A DNA stretch of 64,000 nt from Streptomyces sp. NBC_00083 (GTDB lineage Bacteria > Actinomycetota > Actinomycetes > Streptomycetales > Streptomycetaceae), in contig NZ_JAPELY010000005.1 of NCBI RefSeq assembly GCF_026343295.1, positions 248,001 through 312,000 of the forward strand, in the 5' to 3' direction. Below are positions 1 to 9,083 of this stretch, in pieces. The notes below the pieces were generated by a model, which was not told the origin of the DNA, made no database searches, and worked only from the letters and a program-made list of their open reading frames with translations. Made by a program: the position numbers and the translations under genes. Position 1 is the first letter of the stretch. Every line of letters begins with the position of its first letter.

Positions 1-183
1 GGAGAGTTCTTCGGCGAGGACCGCATGCTGCGGCACCTCACCGAGGCGGCGCTCAGCGGCGACGAGCTGCTCGACCACATGGACGGGGCGCTCGGCGAGT
101 TCGTCGGCCCCGCCGAACAGTCCGACGACATCACGATGATGGCCGTCCACTGGCGGCGGCCCGAGGGTGCGGGCGCGGTCTGA
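1..183 (+). CDS. SpoIIE-type PP2C serine phosphatase, C-terminal end only
   Basis: The window opens inside this gene; about 60 codons remain before TGA. The reading frame contains GEFFGEDRM and ends in SDDITMMAVHW, matching the last metal-binding part of SpoIIE/RsbU-like PP2C phosphatases, where the SDD aspartates help hold the Mn/Mg ions. In this family these proteins dephosphorylate anti-sigma-factor antagonists or related signalling partners. The upstream sensor part lies outside the window, so the input signal cannot be judged. The ParA/MinD-like gene follows 51 bases later on the same strand and may be co-transcribed. Confidence 0.8.
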   Translation, partial: GEFFGEDRMLRHLTEAALSGDELLDHMDGALGEFVGPAEQSDDITMMAVHWRRPEGAGAV

Positions 184-234
184 CCCAGCACCGGACCTGC
201 CTGCCGCGACTCACCGAACTACCGGGTGGAAACC

Positions 235-1002
235 ATGTCACAGATCATCACCGTGCACTCCTACCGAGGGGGGACGGGAAAGTCGAGCACGGCCGCGAAC
301 CTGGCGCTCCTCCTGGCCTCCGCGGGCCGCCGGGTCGCCCTGGTGGACACGGACATCCAGACGCCGTCCCTCGACGTGATGTTCAGCGACGCGATGGCAC
401 CGGTACGCCGCTCGCTCACCGACTATCTGGTGGGGCGCTGTGAGATCGAGGACGCCGCCTACCCCGCGGACACCGACGCGGGCCACGGCGGCCTCTTCCT
501 CGTGCCGGCCAGGAACCGGGCCGCGGGCGTCAACGAGATCATGGGCCGCGGCTACGACGTGGGCCTGCTGCGCGAGGGCTTCGACCGGCTCATCGACTCG
601 CTCGCCCTGGACGTCCTGCTCCTCGACACGCACGCCGGGTTCAACAACGAGACGGTGACGGCGATGGCCAGCGCCGACGTCCTGGTCATCATGACCCGGG
701 CGGACCGCCTGGACCTGGCGGGCGCCGGCGAGACGATGGCGCTCGCCGGGCGGCTCGGCTGTGTCCGGATGAGCGTCGCCGTCAACCTCGCCCCGGACGG
801 CGGCGTGGGCGAGCGGATGCGCGCCGAGGTGGAGAGCGCGTACGCCACCAAGGTGACCGCCGTCCTTCCCTACGCACCGGAGATGGCGTCCCTCGCCGGT
901 GAGCGCCTGTTCAGCACGGCCTACCCGCACCATCCGCTGGTCGCCGGGTACCGCCGGATCATCACCGAGGTCAGCAACGGCACCAGCGCCATCCGCCGGT
1001 GA
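235..1002 (+). CDS. MinD/ParA-like P-loop ATPase
   Basis: A 255-residue deviant-Walker ATPase. The N-terminus HSYRGGTGKSSTAANLA is the Walker A loop with the signature lysine, and VDTDIQTPS and LLLDTHAG give the switch and Walker B regions. These proteins dimerise on ATP and position proteins, or act as signalling-linked ATPases like CpaE. I chose ATG 235 because GGTGGA lies 5-10 bases upstream; an in-frame GTG at 226 would add three residues. It follows a SpoIIE-type phosphatase gene, so a signalling role is likelier than plasmid partition: no ParB-like gene or parS cluster is visible. The partner and cargo are unknown. Confidence 0.85.
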   Translation: MSQIITVHSYRGGTGKSSTAANLALLLASAGRRVALVDTDIQTPSLDVMFSDAMAPVRRSLTDYLVGRCEIEDAAYPADTDAGHGGLFLVPARNRAAGVNEIMGRGYDVGLLREGFDRLIDSLALDVLLLDTHAGFNNETVTAMASADVLVIMTRADRLDLAGAGETMALAGRLGCVRMSVAVNLAPDGGVGERMRAEVESAYATKVTAVLPYAPEMASLAGERLFSTAYPHHPLVAGYRRIITEVSNGTSAIRR

Positions 1003-1078
1003 CCCCCCGCCCCCGACCGCACGCCGTCGACCGCACCACTTCCATGACCGCACCCCCGGTGCGAGGAGGCACACCACG

Positions 1079-3217
1079 ATGAAAGGCACCACCATGCCGA
1101 AGAACGGCAGGGCGCCCGTACGGACCACGGCGGCCGTCGCCCCGGCCGCCCGCACCGAGCGGCCCGCCCCGGTGGCGAAGCCGGCCGGGACGCGGACGTT
1201 CGCGCCGACCGTCGGCCGGATCCCGGTGGTCGACGTGCGCCCCCGCGTCGACGACGGACGGCGGCCCGCCCGCGCCGTGCCCGGCGAGGTCTTCGAGGTC
1301 TCGGCGACCGTCTTCCGCGAGGGCCACGACGCCGTCGCCGCCAACGTCGTGCTCACCGACCCCGAGGGCAACACCGGCGAGTGGACCCCGATGCGGCTGC
1401 TCGCCCCCGGCACCGACCGCTACGCGGCCCGGGTCTGCGCCGACCGCGAGGGCGACTGGACCTACCGCGTCGAGGCGTGGAGCGACCCGGTGGCGACCTG
1501 GCGGCACGCCGCCGAGATCAAGATCCCGGCCGGCCAGGACATCGAACTGGTCCTGGAAGAAGGGGCGTTGCTCCTCGAACGCGCCGCCGACGCCTTCGAC
1601 ACCCGCGAGGCCACCCCGCTGGTCGCGGCCGCCCGCACCCTGCGGGACACCGCGCTGCCCGCGCAGGACCGGCTCGGCGCGGCGCTGCGGCCCATCGTGA
1701 CGGCGCTGCTCACCGCGCGCCCGGTGCGCGAACTGCTGACGGTGTCCGCCGAACACCCGCTGCGCGTGGACCGCGAGCGCGCCCTGTACGGCGCCTGGTA
1801 CGAGATGTTCCCGCGCTCCGAGGGCGCCGTGATCTCCACGGAGGCCGACGCCGACGGCCTGCTGCCCGCGCCGGTCGGCGGCACCCTGCGCACCGCGGCC
1901 GAGCGCCTCCACGCCATCGCCGGCATGGGCTTCGACGTGGTGTACCTGCCGCCGATCCACCCCATCGGCACCACCCACCGCAAGGGCCCCAACAACACGC
2001 TCAGCGCGGGCCCGCACGACCCGGGATCGCCCTGGGCGATCGGCTCGGCGGCCGGCGGCCACGACGCGATCCACCCCGACCTCGGCACCCTCGACGACTT
2101 CGACCACTTCGTGGCGGTCGCCACCGGACTCGGCATCGAGGTCGCGCTCGACTTCGCGCTCCAGTGCTCGCCCGACCACCCGTGGGTGACCGAGCACCCC
2201 GAGTGGTTCCGGCACCGGCCCGACGGCTCGATCGCGTACGCCGAGAACCCGCCGAAGAAGTACCAGGACATCTACCCCGTCGACTTCGACACCGACCCCG
2301 ACGGGCTGCACCACGAGTGCCTGCGCGTCCTGCGGCACTGGATGGCGCACGGGGTGCGGATCTTCCGCGTGGACAACCCGCACACCAAGCCGGTCTCGTT
2401 CTGGGAGCGCCTGATCGGCGCGGTCCACGAGAGCGACCCCGACGTCCTGTTCCTCGCCGAGGCCTTCACCCGCCCGGCGATGCTGCACACCCTCGCCAGG
2501 ACCGGCTTCCACCAGTCGTACTCGTACTTCACCTGGCGCAACTCCAAGGACGAGGTGGAGTCCTACCTCGGGGAGCTGGCCGGGCTCGGCGGCGAGGAGA
2601 GCGCGGCCTATCTGCGCCCCAACCTGTTCGTGAACACCCCCGACATACTCAACGCCTATCTCCAGTACGGCGGCCGGCCCGCCTTCGCGGTGCGCGCGGT
2701 GCTCGCCGCCATGGCCGGCCCCAGCTGGGGCATGTACGCCGGCTTCGAGCTGTACGAGAACGTGGCGGCCGGCCCGGCGAGCGAGGAGTACCTGGACTCC
2801 GAGAAGTTCCAGTACCGGCCCCGCGACTGGGACGGCGCCGAGGACACCCTGGTCCCCCTCGTCCGCACCCTCAACCGGGTGCGCCGCGCCCACCCTGCCC
2901 TGCACCAGCTGCGCAACCTGCGCTTCCACCGCACCGACAACGACGCGGTGGTCTGCTTCTCCAAGCGGGCCGACGGCGCCGCCGACTCCTCCGGCGACGA
3001 CTGGGTGCTCGTGGTCATCAACCTCGACCCGCACAGCGTCCGCGAGGCGACCGTCTGCCTCGACCTGCCGGCCCTCGGCCTGGAGCGCTCGGACACCTTC
3101 GCGGTGCGCGACGCGCTGTCCGGCGAGACCTTCCAGTGGGGCCGCGACAACTACGTACGCCTCGACCCGCGCCGCCAGGTCGCCCACATCTTCACGGACG
3201 GGAACCCGCAGTCGTGA
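1079..3217 (+). CDS. glgE: alpha-1,4-glucan:maltose-1-phosphate maltosyltransferase
   Basis: GlgE (712 residues from ATG 1079, RBS gaggagg ten bases upstream) transfers maltose from alpha-maltose-1-phosphate to growing alpha-1,4-glucan, a GH13_3 retaining reaction in the cytoplasm. The N-terminal beta-domain spans about residues 40-200. The catalytic barrel carries RVDNPHTKP (nucleophile Asp432), LAEAFTRP (acid/base Glu461) and NTPDIL (Asp522, likely transition-state stabiliser). Length and motifs match actinobacterial GlgE, with a poorly conserved N-terminal tail of about 35 residues; a second in-frame ATG at 1094 is possible. The stop overlaps the glgB start (GTGA), so the two are translationally coupled. 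TreS, which usually sits beside GlgE, is not in this window. Confidence 0.95.
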   Translation: MKGTTMPKNGRAPVRTTAAVAPAARTERPAPVAKPAGTRTFAPTVGRIPVVDVRPRVDDGRRPARAVPGEVFEVSATVFREGHDAVAANVVLTDPEGNTGEWTPMRLLAPGTDRYAARVCADREGDWTYRVEAWSDPVATWRHAAEIKIPAGQDIELVLEEGALLLERAADAFDTREATPLVAAARTLRDTALPAQDRLGAALRPIVTALLTARPVRELLTVSAEHPLRVDRERALYGAWYEMFPRSEGAVISTEADADGLLPAPVGGTLRTAAERLHAIAGMGFDVVYLPPIHPIGTTHRKGPNNTLSAGPHDPGSPWAIGSAAGGHDAIHPDLGTLDDFDHFVAVATGLGIEVALDFALQCSPDHPWVTEHPEWFRHRPDGSIAYAENPPKKYQDIYPVDFDTDPDGLHHECLRVLRHWMAHGVRIFRVDNPHTKPVSFWERLIGAVHESDPDVLFLAEAFTRPAMLHTLARTGFHQSYSYFTWRNSKDEVESYLGELAGLGGEESAAYLRPNLFVNTPDILNAYLQYGGRPAFAVRAVLAAMAGPSWGMYAGFELYENVAAGPASEEYLDSEKFQYRPRDWDGAEDTLVPLVRTLNRVRRAHPALHQLRNLRFHRTDNDAVVCFSKRADGAADSSGDDWVLVVINLDPHSVREATVCLDLPALGLERSDTFAVRDALSGETFQWGRDNYVRLDPRRQVAHIFTDGNPQS

Positions 3218-5400
3218 CCACCGCAACGCAGCCCTCCGCGCAGCTCGCCGCCACCGACCTCAAGCGCCTGGTCACCGGCGAGGTCAGCGATCCGCACGCG
3301 CTGCTCGGCGCACATCCGGCGCCGGGCGGGACGGCGGTGCGAGTGCTGCGGCCGTTCGCCGACGCCGTGACGGTCACCGGCCCCGACGGGGCGCCGCTCG
3401 CCGAACTCGTCCACCAGGACGGCGGGGTGTTCACCGGCCTGCTGCCGGTCACGGGCCCGCTCGACTACCGGGTGGAGGCCCACTACGGCTCCGCCGTGTT
3501 CCGCTACGACGACCCGTACCGCTTCGCGCCCACCCTCGGCGATCTCGATCTGCATCTGATCAGGGAGGGCAGGCACGAGGAGCTGTGGCGGGTGCTCGGC
3601 GCCACCACCCGCACGCACGACGCGGGCGGGCGCCCCGTCGCGGGCACCGCCTTCGCGGTGTGGGCGCCGAACGCCCGCGCCGTGCGGCTGACCGGCGACC
3701 TCAACCACTGGGACGGCGCCGCGCACCCGATGCGTTCGCTCGGCGCGTGCGGGGTGTGGGAGCTGTTCGTGCCCGGCGTCGGTGACGGGGTGCGCTACAA
3801 GTACGAGATCCTCACCCAGCGGGGCGAGTGGATCCAGAAGGCCGACCCGCTGGCCTCGGCCGCCGAGTCCGCGCCCGGCACCGCGTCCGTGGTGCACACC
3901 CCGGCCCACCGGTGGGGCGACGCGGCCTGGCTGGCCCGGCGCGGGTCGGCGCCCGCCGAGCGGTCGCCGATGAGCGTGTACGAGATGCACCTCGGCTCCT
4001 GGCGGCCGGGGCTCGGCTACCGCGACATCGCCCGCGAACTGCCCGGCTATCTGAAGGCGCTCGGCTTCACCCACGTCGAGTTCCTGCCGGTCGCCGAGCA
4101 CCCCTTCGGCGGCTCCTGGGGCTACCAGGTCACCTCCTACTTCGCGCCGATGGCCGCGCTCGGCACCCCCGACGACTTCCGCCACCTCGTCGACACCCTG
4201 CACCAGGCCGGCATCGGCGTGATCGTGGACTGGGTCCCGGCGCACTTCCCGCGCGACGACTGGGCACTGGCCCGCTTCGACGGCACCGCCCTGTACGAGC
4301 ACGGCGACCCGCGGCGCGGCGAGCACCCCGACTGGGGCACGCTCGTCTTCGACTACGGCCGCCCCGAGGTGCGCAACTTCCTGGTGGCGAACGCGAGTTA
4401 CTGGTGCGAGGAGTTCCACGTCGACGGGGTGCGGGTGGACGCGGTGGCGTCCATGCTCTACCTCGACTACTCCCGCGAGGCCGGGCAGTGGGAGCCCAAC
4501 GCCTACGGCGGCCGCGAGCACCTGGAGGCCGTGGAGTTCCTCCAGGAGATGAACGCGACCGTGGCCCGGCGCTCCCCCGGCGTGATCACCATCGCCGAGG
4601 AGTCCACCGCCTGGGACGGGGTGACCCGGCGCACCGACCACGGCGGGCTCGGCTTCGGCCTGAAGTGGAACATGGGCTGGATGCACGACGCGCTGTCCTA
4701 CATGGCCGAGGACCCGGTGCACCGCCAGTACCACCACCACCGGATGACGTTCCCGATGATGTACGCCTACGCCGAGCACTACACCCTGCCGATCAGCCAC
4801 GACGAGGTCGTGCACGGCAAGGGCTCGCTGCTCGCCAAGATGCCCGGCGACCGCTGGCAGCAGCTCGCCAACCTCCGCGCGTTCCTGGGCTTCATGTGGG
4901 CCTTCCCCGGCAAACAACTCCTTTTCATGGGGCAGGAGTTCGCGCAGGACACCGAGTGGTCGCACGAGAAGGGGCCGGACTGGTCGATGCTGCGGCACGC
5001 CCCGCACGCGGGCGTCCGCGACCTGGTGCGGGACCTCAACCACCGCTACACCGCGGACCCCGCGCTGTGGAGCAGGGACGGCGACCCCGAGGGGTTCCGC
5101 TGGATCGACGCGGACGCCGCCGAGGACAACGTGTACTCGTTCGTGCGGCACGGCTCCGACGGCGAACTCCTGGTCTGCGTCTACAACTTCCAGCCCGCCC
5201 CGCGGTACGGCTTCCGGCTCGCGCTGCCCGCGGCGGGCCGCTGGCGGGAGGTCCTCAACACCGACGCCGCCGCGTACGGCGGCAGCGGCACGGTCAACGC
5301 CGGCCCGGTCCTGGCGGACGGGGAGCCGCTGCGGGGGCTCCCCGCGTCCGCCACCGTGGTGCTGCCGCCGCTCGGCGCGGTGTGGCTGCGGCCGGAGTGA
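3214..5400 (+). CDS. glgB: 1,4-alpha-glucan branching enzyme
   Basis: GlgB (728 residues) introduces alpha-1,6 branches into the linear glucan made by GlgE or glycogen synthase. It has an N-terminal carbohydrate-binding module (about residues 20-110), a second CBM48 (FAVWAPNARAVRLTGDLN) and a GH13 barrel with DGVRVDAV (nucleophile Asp409), IAEEST (acid/base Glu462) and ISHDEVVHG (Asp530). The open frame extends far upstream, but GTG 3214, overlapping the glgE stop, gives the expected protein length and start of homologous domains. It is the second gene of a glgE-glgB operon, and its end faces the convergent glycosyltransferase gene 21 bases away. Confidence 0.95.
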   Translation: MTTATQPSAQLAATDLKRLVTGEVSDPHALLGAHPAPGGTAVRVLRPFADAVTVTGPDGAPLAELVHQDGGVFTGLLPVTGPLDYRVEAHYGSAVFRYDDPYRFAPTLGDLDLHLIREGRHEELWRVLGATTRTHDAGGRPVAGTAFAVWAPNARAVRLTGDLNHWDGAAHPMRSLGACGVWELFVPGVGDGVRYKYEILTQRGEWIQKADPLASAAESAPGTASVVHTPAHRWGDAAWLARRGSAPAERSPMSVYEMHLGSWRPGLGYRDIARELPGYLKALGFTHVEFLPVAEHPFGGSWGYQVTSYFAPMAALGTPDDFRHLVDTLHQAGIGVIVDWVPAHFPRDDWALARFDGTALYEHGDPRRGEHPDWGTLVFDYGRPEVRNFLVANASYWCEEFHVDGVRVDAVASMLYLDYSREAGQWEPNAYGGREHLEAVEFLQEMNATVARRSPGVITIAEESTAWDGVTRRTDHGGLGFGLKWNMGWMHDALSYMAEDPVHRQYHHHRMTFPMMYAYAEHYTLPISHDEVVHGKGSLLAKMPGDRWQQLANLRAFLGFMWAFPGKQLLFMGQEFAQDTEWSHEKGPDWSMLRHAPHAGVRDLVRDLNHRYTADPALWSRDGDPEGFRWIDADAAEDNVYSFVRHGSDGELLVCVYNFQPAPRYGFRLALPAAGRWREVLNTDAAAYGGSGTVNAGPVLADGEPLRGLPASATVVLPPLGAVWLRPE

Positions 5401-5421
5401 GCGGGCCGGGCGGCCGCCCGG

Positions 5422-6663
5422 TCAGGCGCGGCCGAGGGCCCGTTCGTACAGGGCCAGGGTGCGGCGGGCCGCCCGGTCCCAGCCGAAGTGTTCCTCGGCC
5501 CGCGCCCGGCCCGCGTCGCCGAGGCGCGCGGCGAGCGCCGGGTCGGCGATCAGCCGGTTGACGGCGTCGGCGAGATCGGCCGCGAACCGCTTGGGGTCGA
5601 GCGGGGTTCCGGTGCCGTCCTGCTCCTGCTCGATCGGGACCAGGAGTCCGGTCTCGCCGTCGGCGACCACCTCGGGAATGCCGCCGGTCGCGGTCGCCAC
5701 GACCGCCGTGCGGCAGGCCATCGCCTCCAGGTTGACGATGCCCATCGGTTCGTACAGGGACGGGCACACGAACACCGTGGCATGGGTGAGCAGTTGGCGC
5801 AGCGACACCGCGTCGAGCATGCCGTCGATGCGTACGACACCGTCCCTGACCCGGCTCAACTCCTCGACCAGGGAGGCGGTTTCGGCGGCGATCGCCGGGG
5901 TGTCGGGCTGTCCGCAGCACAGCACGAGCTGGGCGGACGGGTCGAGGGCGAACGCGGCCCTCAGCAGGTGGGGCAGGCCCTTCTGGCGGGTGACGCGGCC
6001 GACGAACAGGACGATCGGGCGGTCCGGGTCGATCCCGTACCGCTCAAGGGCCGTGGTCGCGTGGTCGGGGCGGTGGACCTCGGTGTCGATGCCGTTGTGC
6101 ACGACGTGCACCCGGCCCGGGTCGATGGCCGGGTAGACCCGCAGGATGTCCTCGCGCATGCCGTGCGAGACGGCGATCAGCGCGTCGGCCGACTCCAGGG
6201 CGGAGCGCTCGACCAGGCAGGACAGCGCGTAGCCGCCGCCGAGCTGCTCGGCCTTCCAGGGGCGCAGCGGCTCCAGGCTGTGGGTGGTCACCACATGGGG
6301 AATGCCGTAGAGCTGTTGGGCGAGGCGGCCTGCGCCGTTGGCGTACCAGGTGTGGCTGTGGACCAGTTCGGCGCCGGCCGCGGCGGCGGCCATGGTCACG
6401 TTGACGGCGAGGGTGGCGAGGACGGGGTTGGCGTTCTCGCCGAGCGCGGGCTCGGCGTGGGCGAGGACCCCGTCCGCGGAGCGGGGCGCGCCGAAGCACT
6501 GCACCCTGAGGTCGGTCAGCCTGCGCAGCTCGCGGGAGAGCTCGGCCACATGGACGCCCGCTCCGCCGTAGACCTCCGGCGGGTACTCCTTGGTCAGGAG
6601 GTCGACGCGCGGGCGGGCGGCGGGCGGGGTCTCGGCGGTGGCGCGGGTCGGCTGCGGATTCAT
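5422..6663 (-). CDS. glgA: GT4 glycogen synthase / alpha-maltose-1-phosphate synthase (GlgA/GlgM type)
   Basis: A 413-residue retaining GT-B glycosyltransferase. The N-terminal half has LLTKEYPPEVYGGAGVH (sugar-nucleotide/acceptor glycine loop) and HSHTWYANGAG; the C-terminal half has VGRVTRQKG and the E-x7-E motif EPMGIVNLE. The family in actinobacteria is annotated glycogen synthase, but characterised mycobacterial members (GlgM) build maltose-1-phosphate from ADP-glucose and glucose-1-phosphate, which would directly feed the adjacent GlgE. Start: ATG 6663, with AGGA about eight bases upstream; the in-frame GTG at 6669 lies too close to that RBS. It is convergent with glgB. The 207 bases up to the next gene show no clear promoter. 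Confidence 0.88.
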   Translation of the reverse strand: MNPQPTRATAETPPAARPRVDLLTKEYPPEVYGGAGVHVAELSRELRRLTDLRVQCFGAPRSADGVLAHAEPALGENANPVLATLAVNVTMAAAAAGAELVHSHTWYANGAGRLAQQLYGIPHVVTTHSLEPLRPWKAEQLGGGYALSCLVERSALESADALIAVSHGMREDILRVYPAIDPGRVHVVHNGIDTEVHRPDHATTALERYGIDPDRPIVLFVGRVTRQKGLPHLLRAAFALDPSAQLVLCCGQPDTPAIAAETASLVEELSRVRDGVVRIDGMLDAVSLRQLLTHATVFVCPSLYEPMGIVNLEAMACRTAVVATATGGIPEVVADGETGLLVPIEQEQDGTGTPLDPKRFAADLADAVNRLIADPALAARLGDAGRARAEEHFGWDRAARRTLALYERALGRA

Positions 6664-6870
6664 CGGCACTTCCTGAGGTCGAAGGTCGGCTCGGGCCGCC
6701 CTCGCGCGCCCGGCCGATGACGGCGCCCCGGGCGCGCGGGGCGGCGCGTGGGGGCCACGGCCGTGGGGCGCGGGCGGTGGGAAGGGGCCCCGGGCCGTAC
6801 GGCAGCGGGAGCGCGGTGCACGGCCCTGGGGGCCCCACCGCGACGCTAGCGAACCTGAGCTGACGCCGCG

Positions 6871-8841
6871 TCAGGCCTGGGGCCGCGCGCGTCCCGCGAA
6901 GGCGGCCGTGCGGGCGCCCCGGTCGCGGATCGCGTGCCGGGCGCGGTGCAGCCGCAGCGCCAGCTGCACCTCGACCGCCCGTACCGGTTCCTGCCAGCCC
7001 GGCCCGAGCAGCTCGGTGATCCGCTCCAGGCGGCGCGAGACGGTGTTGGCGTGGACGTGCAGGATCTCCGCGGCCCGCGTGGGGCTGCCGCCGGTACCGA
7101 AGTACGCCTCAAGGGTGGCGACGAGCGCCGTCGCCTGGTGGGCGTCGTAGTCGAGCAGCGGCCCGACGGTGGCCGCGATGAACGCGACGGCGTCGGGCTG
7201 TTCGGCCAGCAGCAGTCCGAGGAAGCCCAGTTCGCGCGGGGAGCCGATGCCGCCGTTGTCGCCGAGCGCGACCACCGCCTCCAGGCAGCGCCGCGCCTCG
7301 CGGTGGGTCGGGGCCACCGCGGCGGGGCCGGTGGCCGGGCCCGCCGCGCCGACCGAGACCGGCCGTCCGAGCACCGCGGTCAGCTGGTCGCGGGCCCGTC
7401 CCGCGGCGGCGTCCGGGTCGCTGCCGGGCAGCAGCATCACGACGCCGTCCCCGTCGGACAGGCGAAGCCCCCCGTGGCGCCGCACATGGCCCGCCGCCCA
7501 TCGCGCGGCCTGCTCGCGCGCGCCGCCGCCCTGCGGCCGGGCCACCACCACGACGTAGGGAGCGGCGAGGTCGATGCCGAGCCAGCGCGCCCGGTCGCTG
7601 AGCCGGTCCGCGGAGAGCGCGGAGCCGCCGAGCAGTTCGTGGAAGAGCTCGTCGCGCAGCCGGTGCTCGGTGAGCGCCGCGCCGCCCTGCATCCGCAGCA
7701 GGACCGAGACGGGCTGGGCGAGCGCCCGCATCATGGGCTCCTGGCCGCTCGCCGCGGAGTCGCCCGGCGCGACGACGAGGGTGCCGAGGACCTCGTCGCC
7801 CGCCATGGCCGGGCAGAACCAGAGCCCGGCCGCGGAGGCGACCGGAGCGCGGGCGGCGTGCGCGTCCAGCGCCCCGCGCTCCAGCTCCACCTCGCTGACG
7901 TCGGGGAAGTCGCCCGCCGACGCGAGGACCGCGCCCCCCGCGTCCCGGATGATCAGCGCGCCGCCCAGCTCCGCCGCGGCCCGCTCGGCCAGCTCGTGCG
8001 GCGGGATCCCGCGCAGCGCCAGATCGGTCAGCCGGCTCTGCACATCGAGCAGGCGGTGCGCGGACGAGCCGAACTTCATCGCCCGCGAGGTGACGAACTC
8101 CAGCTCGCCGACCTCCCGTCGGACCCGGTCGAAGCGGCGCGCCCTGGCGATGGCCGCGGCGGTGAGGTCGGCGAGCGAGGACATCAGGCCGATCTCGCAC
8201 GGGCTGAACGAGCGCACCGCGCGATGGGCGACGTACAGGACGCCGAGCGTGGTGTCGTTCTCGGCGCAGCGCACCGGCACCGCCACCAGGGCGCGCAGGC
8301 CTTCGGCGCGCACCATGTCGTCGGCGCCGCCGTGGTGCGCGAACCGGTCGTCGGCGAGGTAGTCGGACGTCCAGAAGGGGCCGCCCCGGGCGATCGCCGC
8401 GTTGCCCGCCCCCTCGTGCGCCGGGTGGGGATACGCACGAGCGAACGGCGCGGTGTGGCCGTCGGACGCGCACACCACGAGCCGGCCCTGGCCGGGATCG
8501 CGCACACTCACCCAGGCGGTGTCGAGCCCCAGCAGCAGCCGGGCCCGCCGGGCGACGAGGTGGAGCAGCGCGTCGAGATCGTGCGGCAGCGCCAATTCCT
8601 TTGCCAGATCGACGAGTTCGGACAGGCCCGCCTCGCGCTGCCGGCCCCGCGCGAACCCCTCGTGGACATCGAGCACGAGCGCGCGGGCCCGCTCCAGAAG
8701 GGCGATATGCGCGGGTTCGGCCCCCTCGGCCCGCGCCCGCGCGAGGGGCTCGTCGAAGCTGCGCAAGGGTGCCTGATCGGCGAGAAGTTGCAGTAGGTGG
8801 AACAGGCTGTCGTACTCCACGGTGTCGCTCGTCCCCTGCAC
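6871..8841 (-). CDS. GAF-domain PucR/CdaR-type transcriptional regulator
   Basis: A 656-residue regulator. After an N-terminal helical segment, a GAF-like sensor runs from about residue 90 to 215 (motifs LLGLDTAWVSVRD and LRALVAVPVR). A degenerate middle region follows, then a C-terminal PucR-type helix-turn-helix at about residues 570-640 (TRAAEILHVHANTVSRRLERI). Family members act as activators of catabolic or secondary-metabolism operons in response to small molecules; the ligand is not deducible. GTG 8841 is preceded by GGGGGAGGA at good spacing. It is divergent from the transketolase-like gene across a 242-base gap containing an inverted repeat. Confidence 0.85.
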   Translation of the reverse strand: MQGTSDTVEYDSLFHLLQLLADQAPLRSFDEPLARARAEGAEPAHIALLERARALVLDVHEGFARGRQREAGLSELVDLAKELALPHDLDALLHLVARRARLLLGLDTAWVSVRDPGQGRLVVCASDGHTAPFARAYPHPAHEGAGNAAIARGGPFWTSDYLADDRFAHHGGADDMVRAEGLRALVAVPVRCAENDTTLGVLYVAHRAVRSFSPCEIGLMSSLADLTAAAIARARRFDRVRREVGELEFVTSRAMKFGSSAHRLLDVQSRLTDLALRGIPPHELAERAAAELGGALIIRDAGGAVLASAGDFPDVSEVELERGALDAHAARAPVASAAGLWFCPAMAGDEVLGTLVVAPGDSAASGQEPMMRALAQPVSVLLRMQGGAALTEHRLRDELFHELLGGSALSADRLSDRARWLGIDLAAPYVVVVARPQGGGAREQAARWAAGHVRRHGGLRLSDGDGVVMLLPGSDPDAAAGRARDQLTAVLGRPVSVGAAGPATGPAAVAPTHREARRCLEAVVALGDNGGIGSPRELGFLGLLLAEQPDAVAFIAATVGPLLDYDAHQATALVATLEAYFGTGGSPTRAAEILHVHANTVSRRLERITELLGPGWQEPVRAVEVQLALRLHRARHAIRDRGARTAAFAGRARPQA

Positions 8842-8974
8842 GTGGTCCTCCCCCGTCCCCGCGATGGCCTGAATCGCTCGACCGTGGGGGAACCTAGGGG
8901 CCGCGCACCGATCGCGTCAACCACATCTTGCTATGTAAAACCCCAGTTCAAAGGGGGTAAAAGGTGAGCGGGTC

Positions 8975-8997
8975 ACTACTCGGGTGCGGTAAGTAGT
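8975..8997. promoter_or_regulatory. Perfect inverted repeat between divergent regulator and transketolase genes
   Basis: ACTACT and AGTAGT face each other across 11 bases (8981-8991). The repeat lies 87-109 bases upstream of the transketolase-like start and 134-156 bases from the PucR-type gene start. An operator is a reasonable guess; there is no T-run, so it is not an intrinsic terminator. Confidence 0.45.
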
Positions 8998-9083
8998 CGT
9001 CTCGGCACCTTCCTGGAAGCCTGACTCAAAGGGCAGGGTGGTGCCGCCGGAGCTCCGACTCGACCGGCACGGGGGCGTTTGCA

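Noticed and set aside
238..1413. 391-codon open frame on the minus strand
   Set aside because: It is antisense to the ParA-like and glgE genes, with Arg/Gly/Val-rich shadow composition and no domain. GC-rich DNA produces many such frames.
1381..3213. Possible N-terminal extension of glgB across glgE
   Set aside because: The frame is open only because it is a shadow of glgE. The family start and the GTGA overlap fit position 3214.
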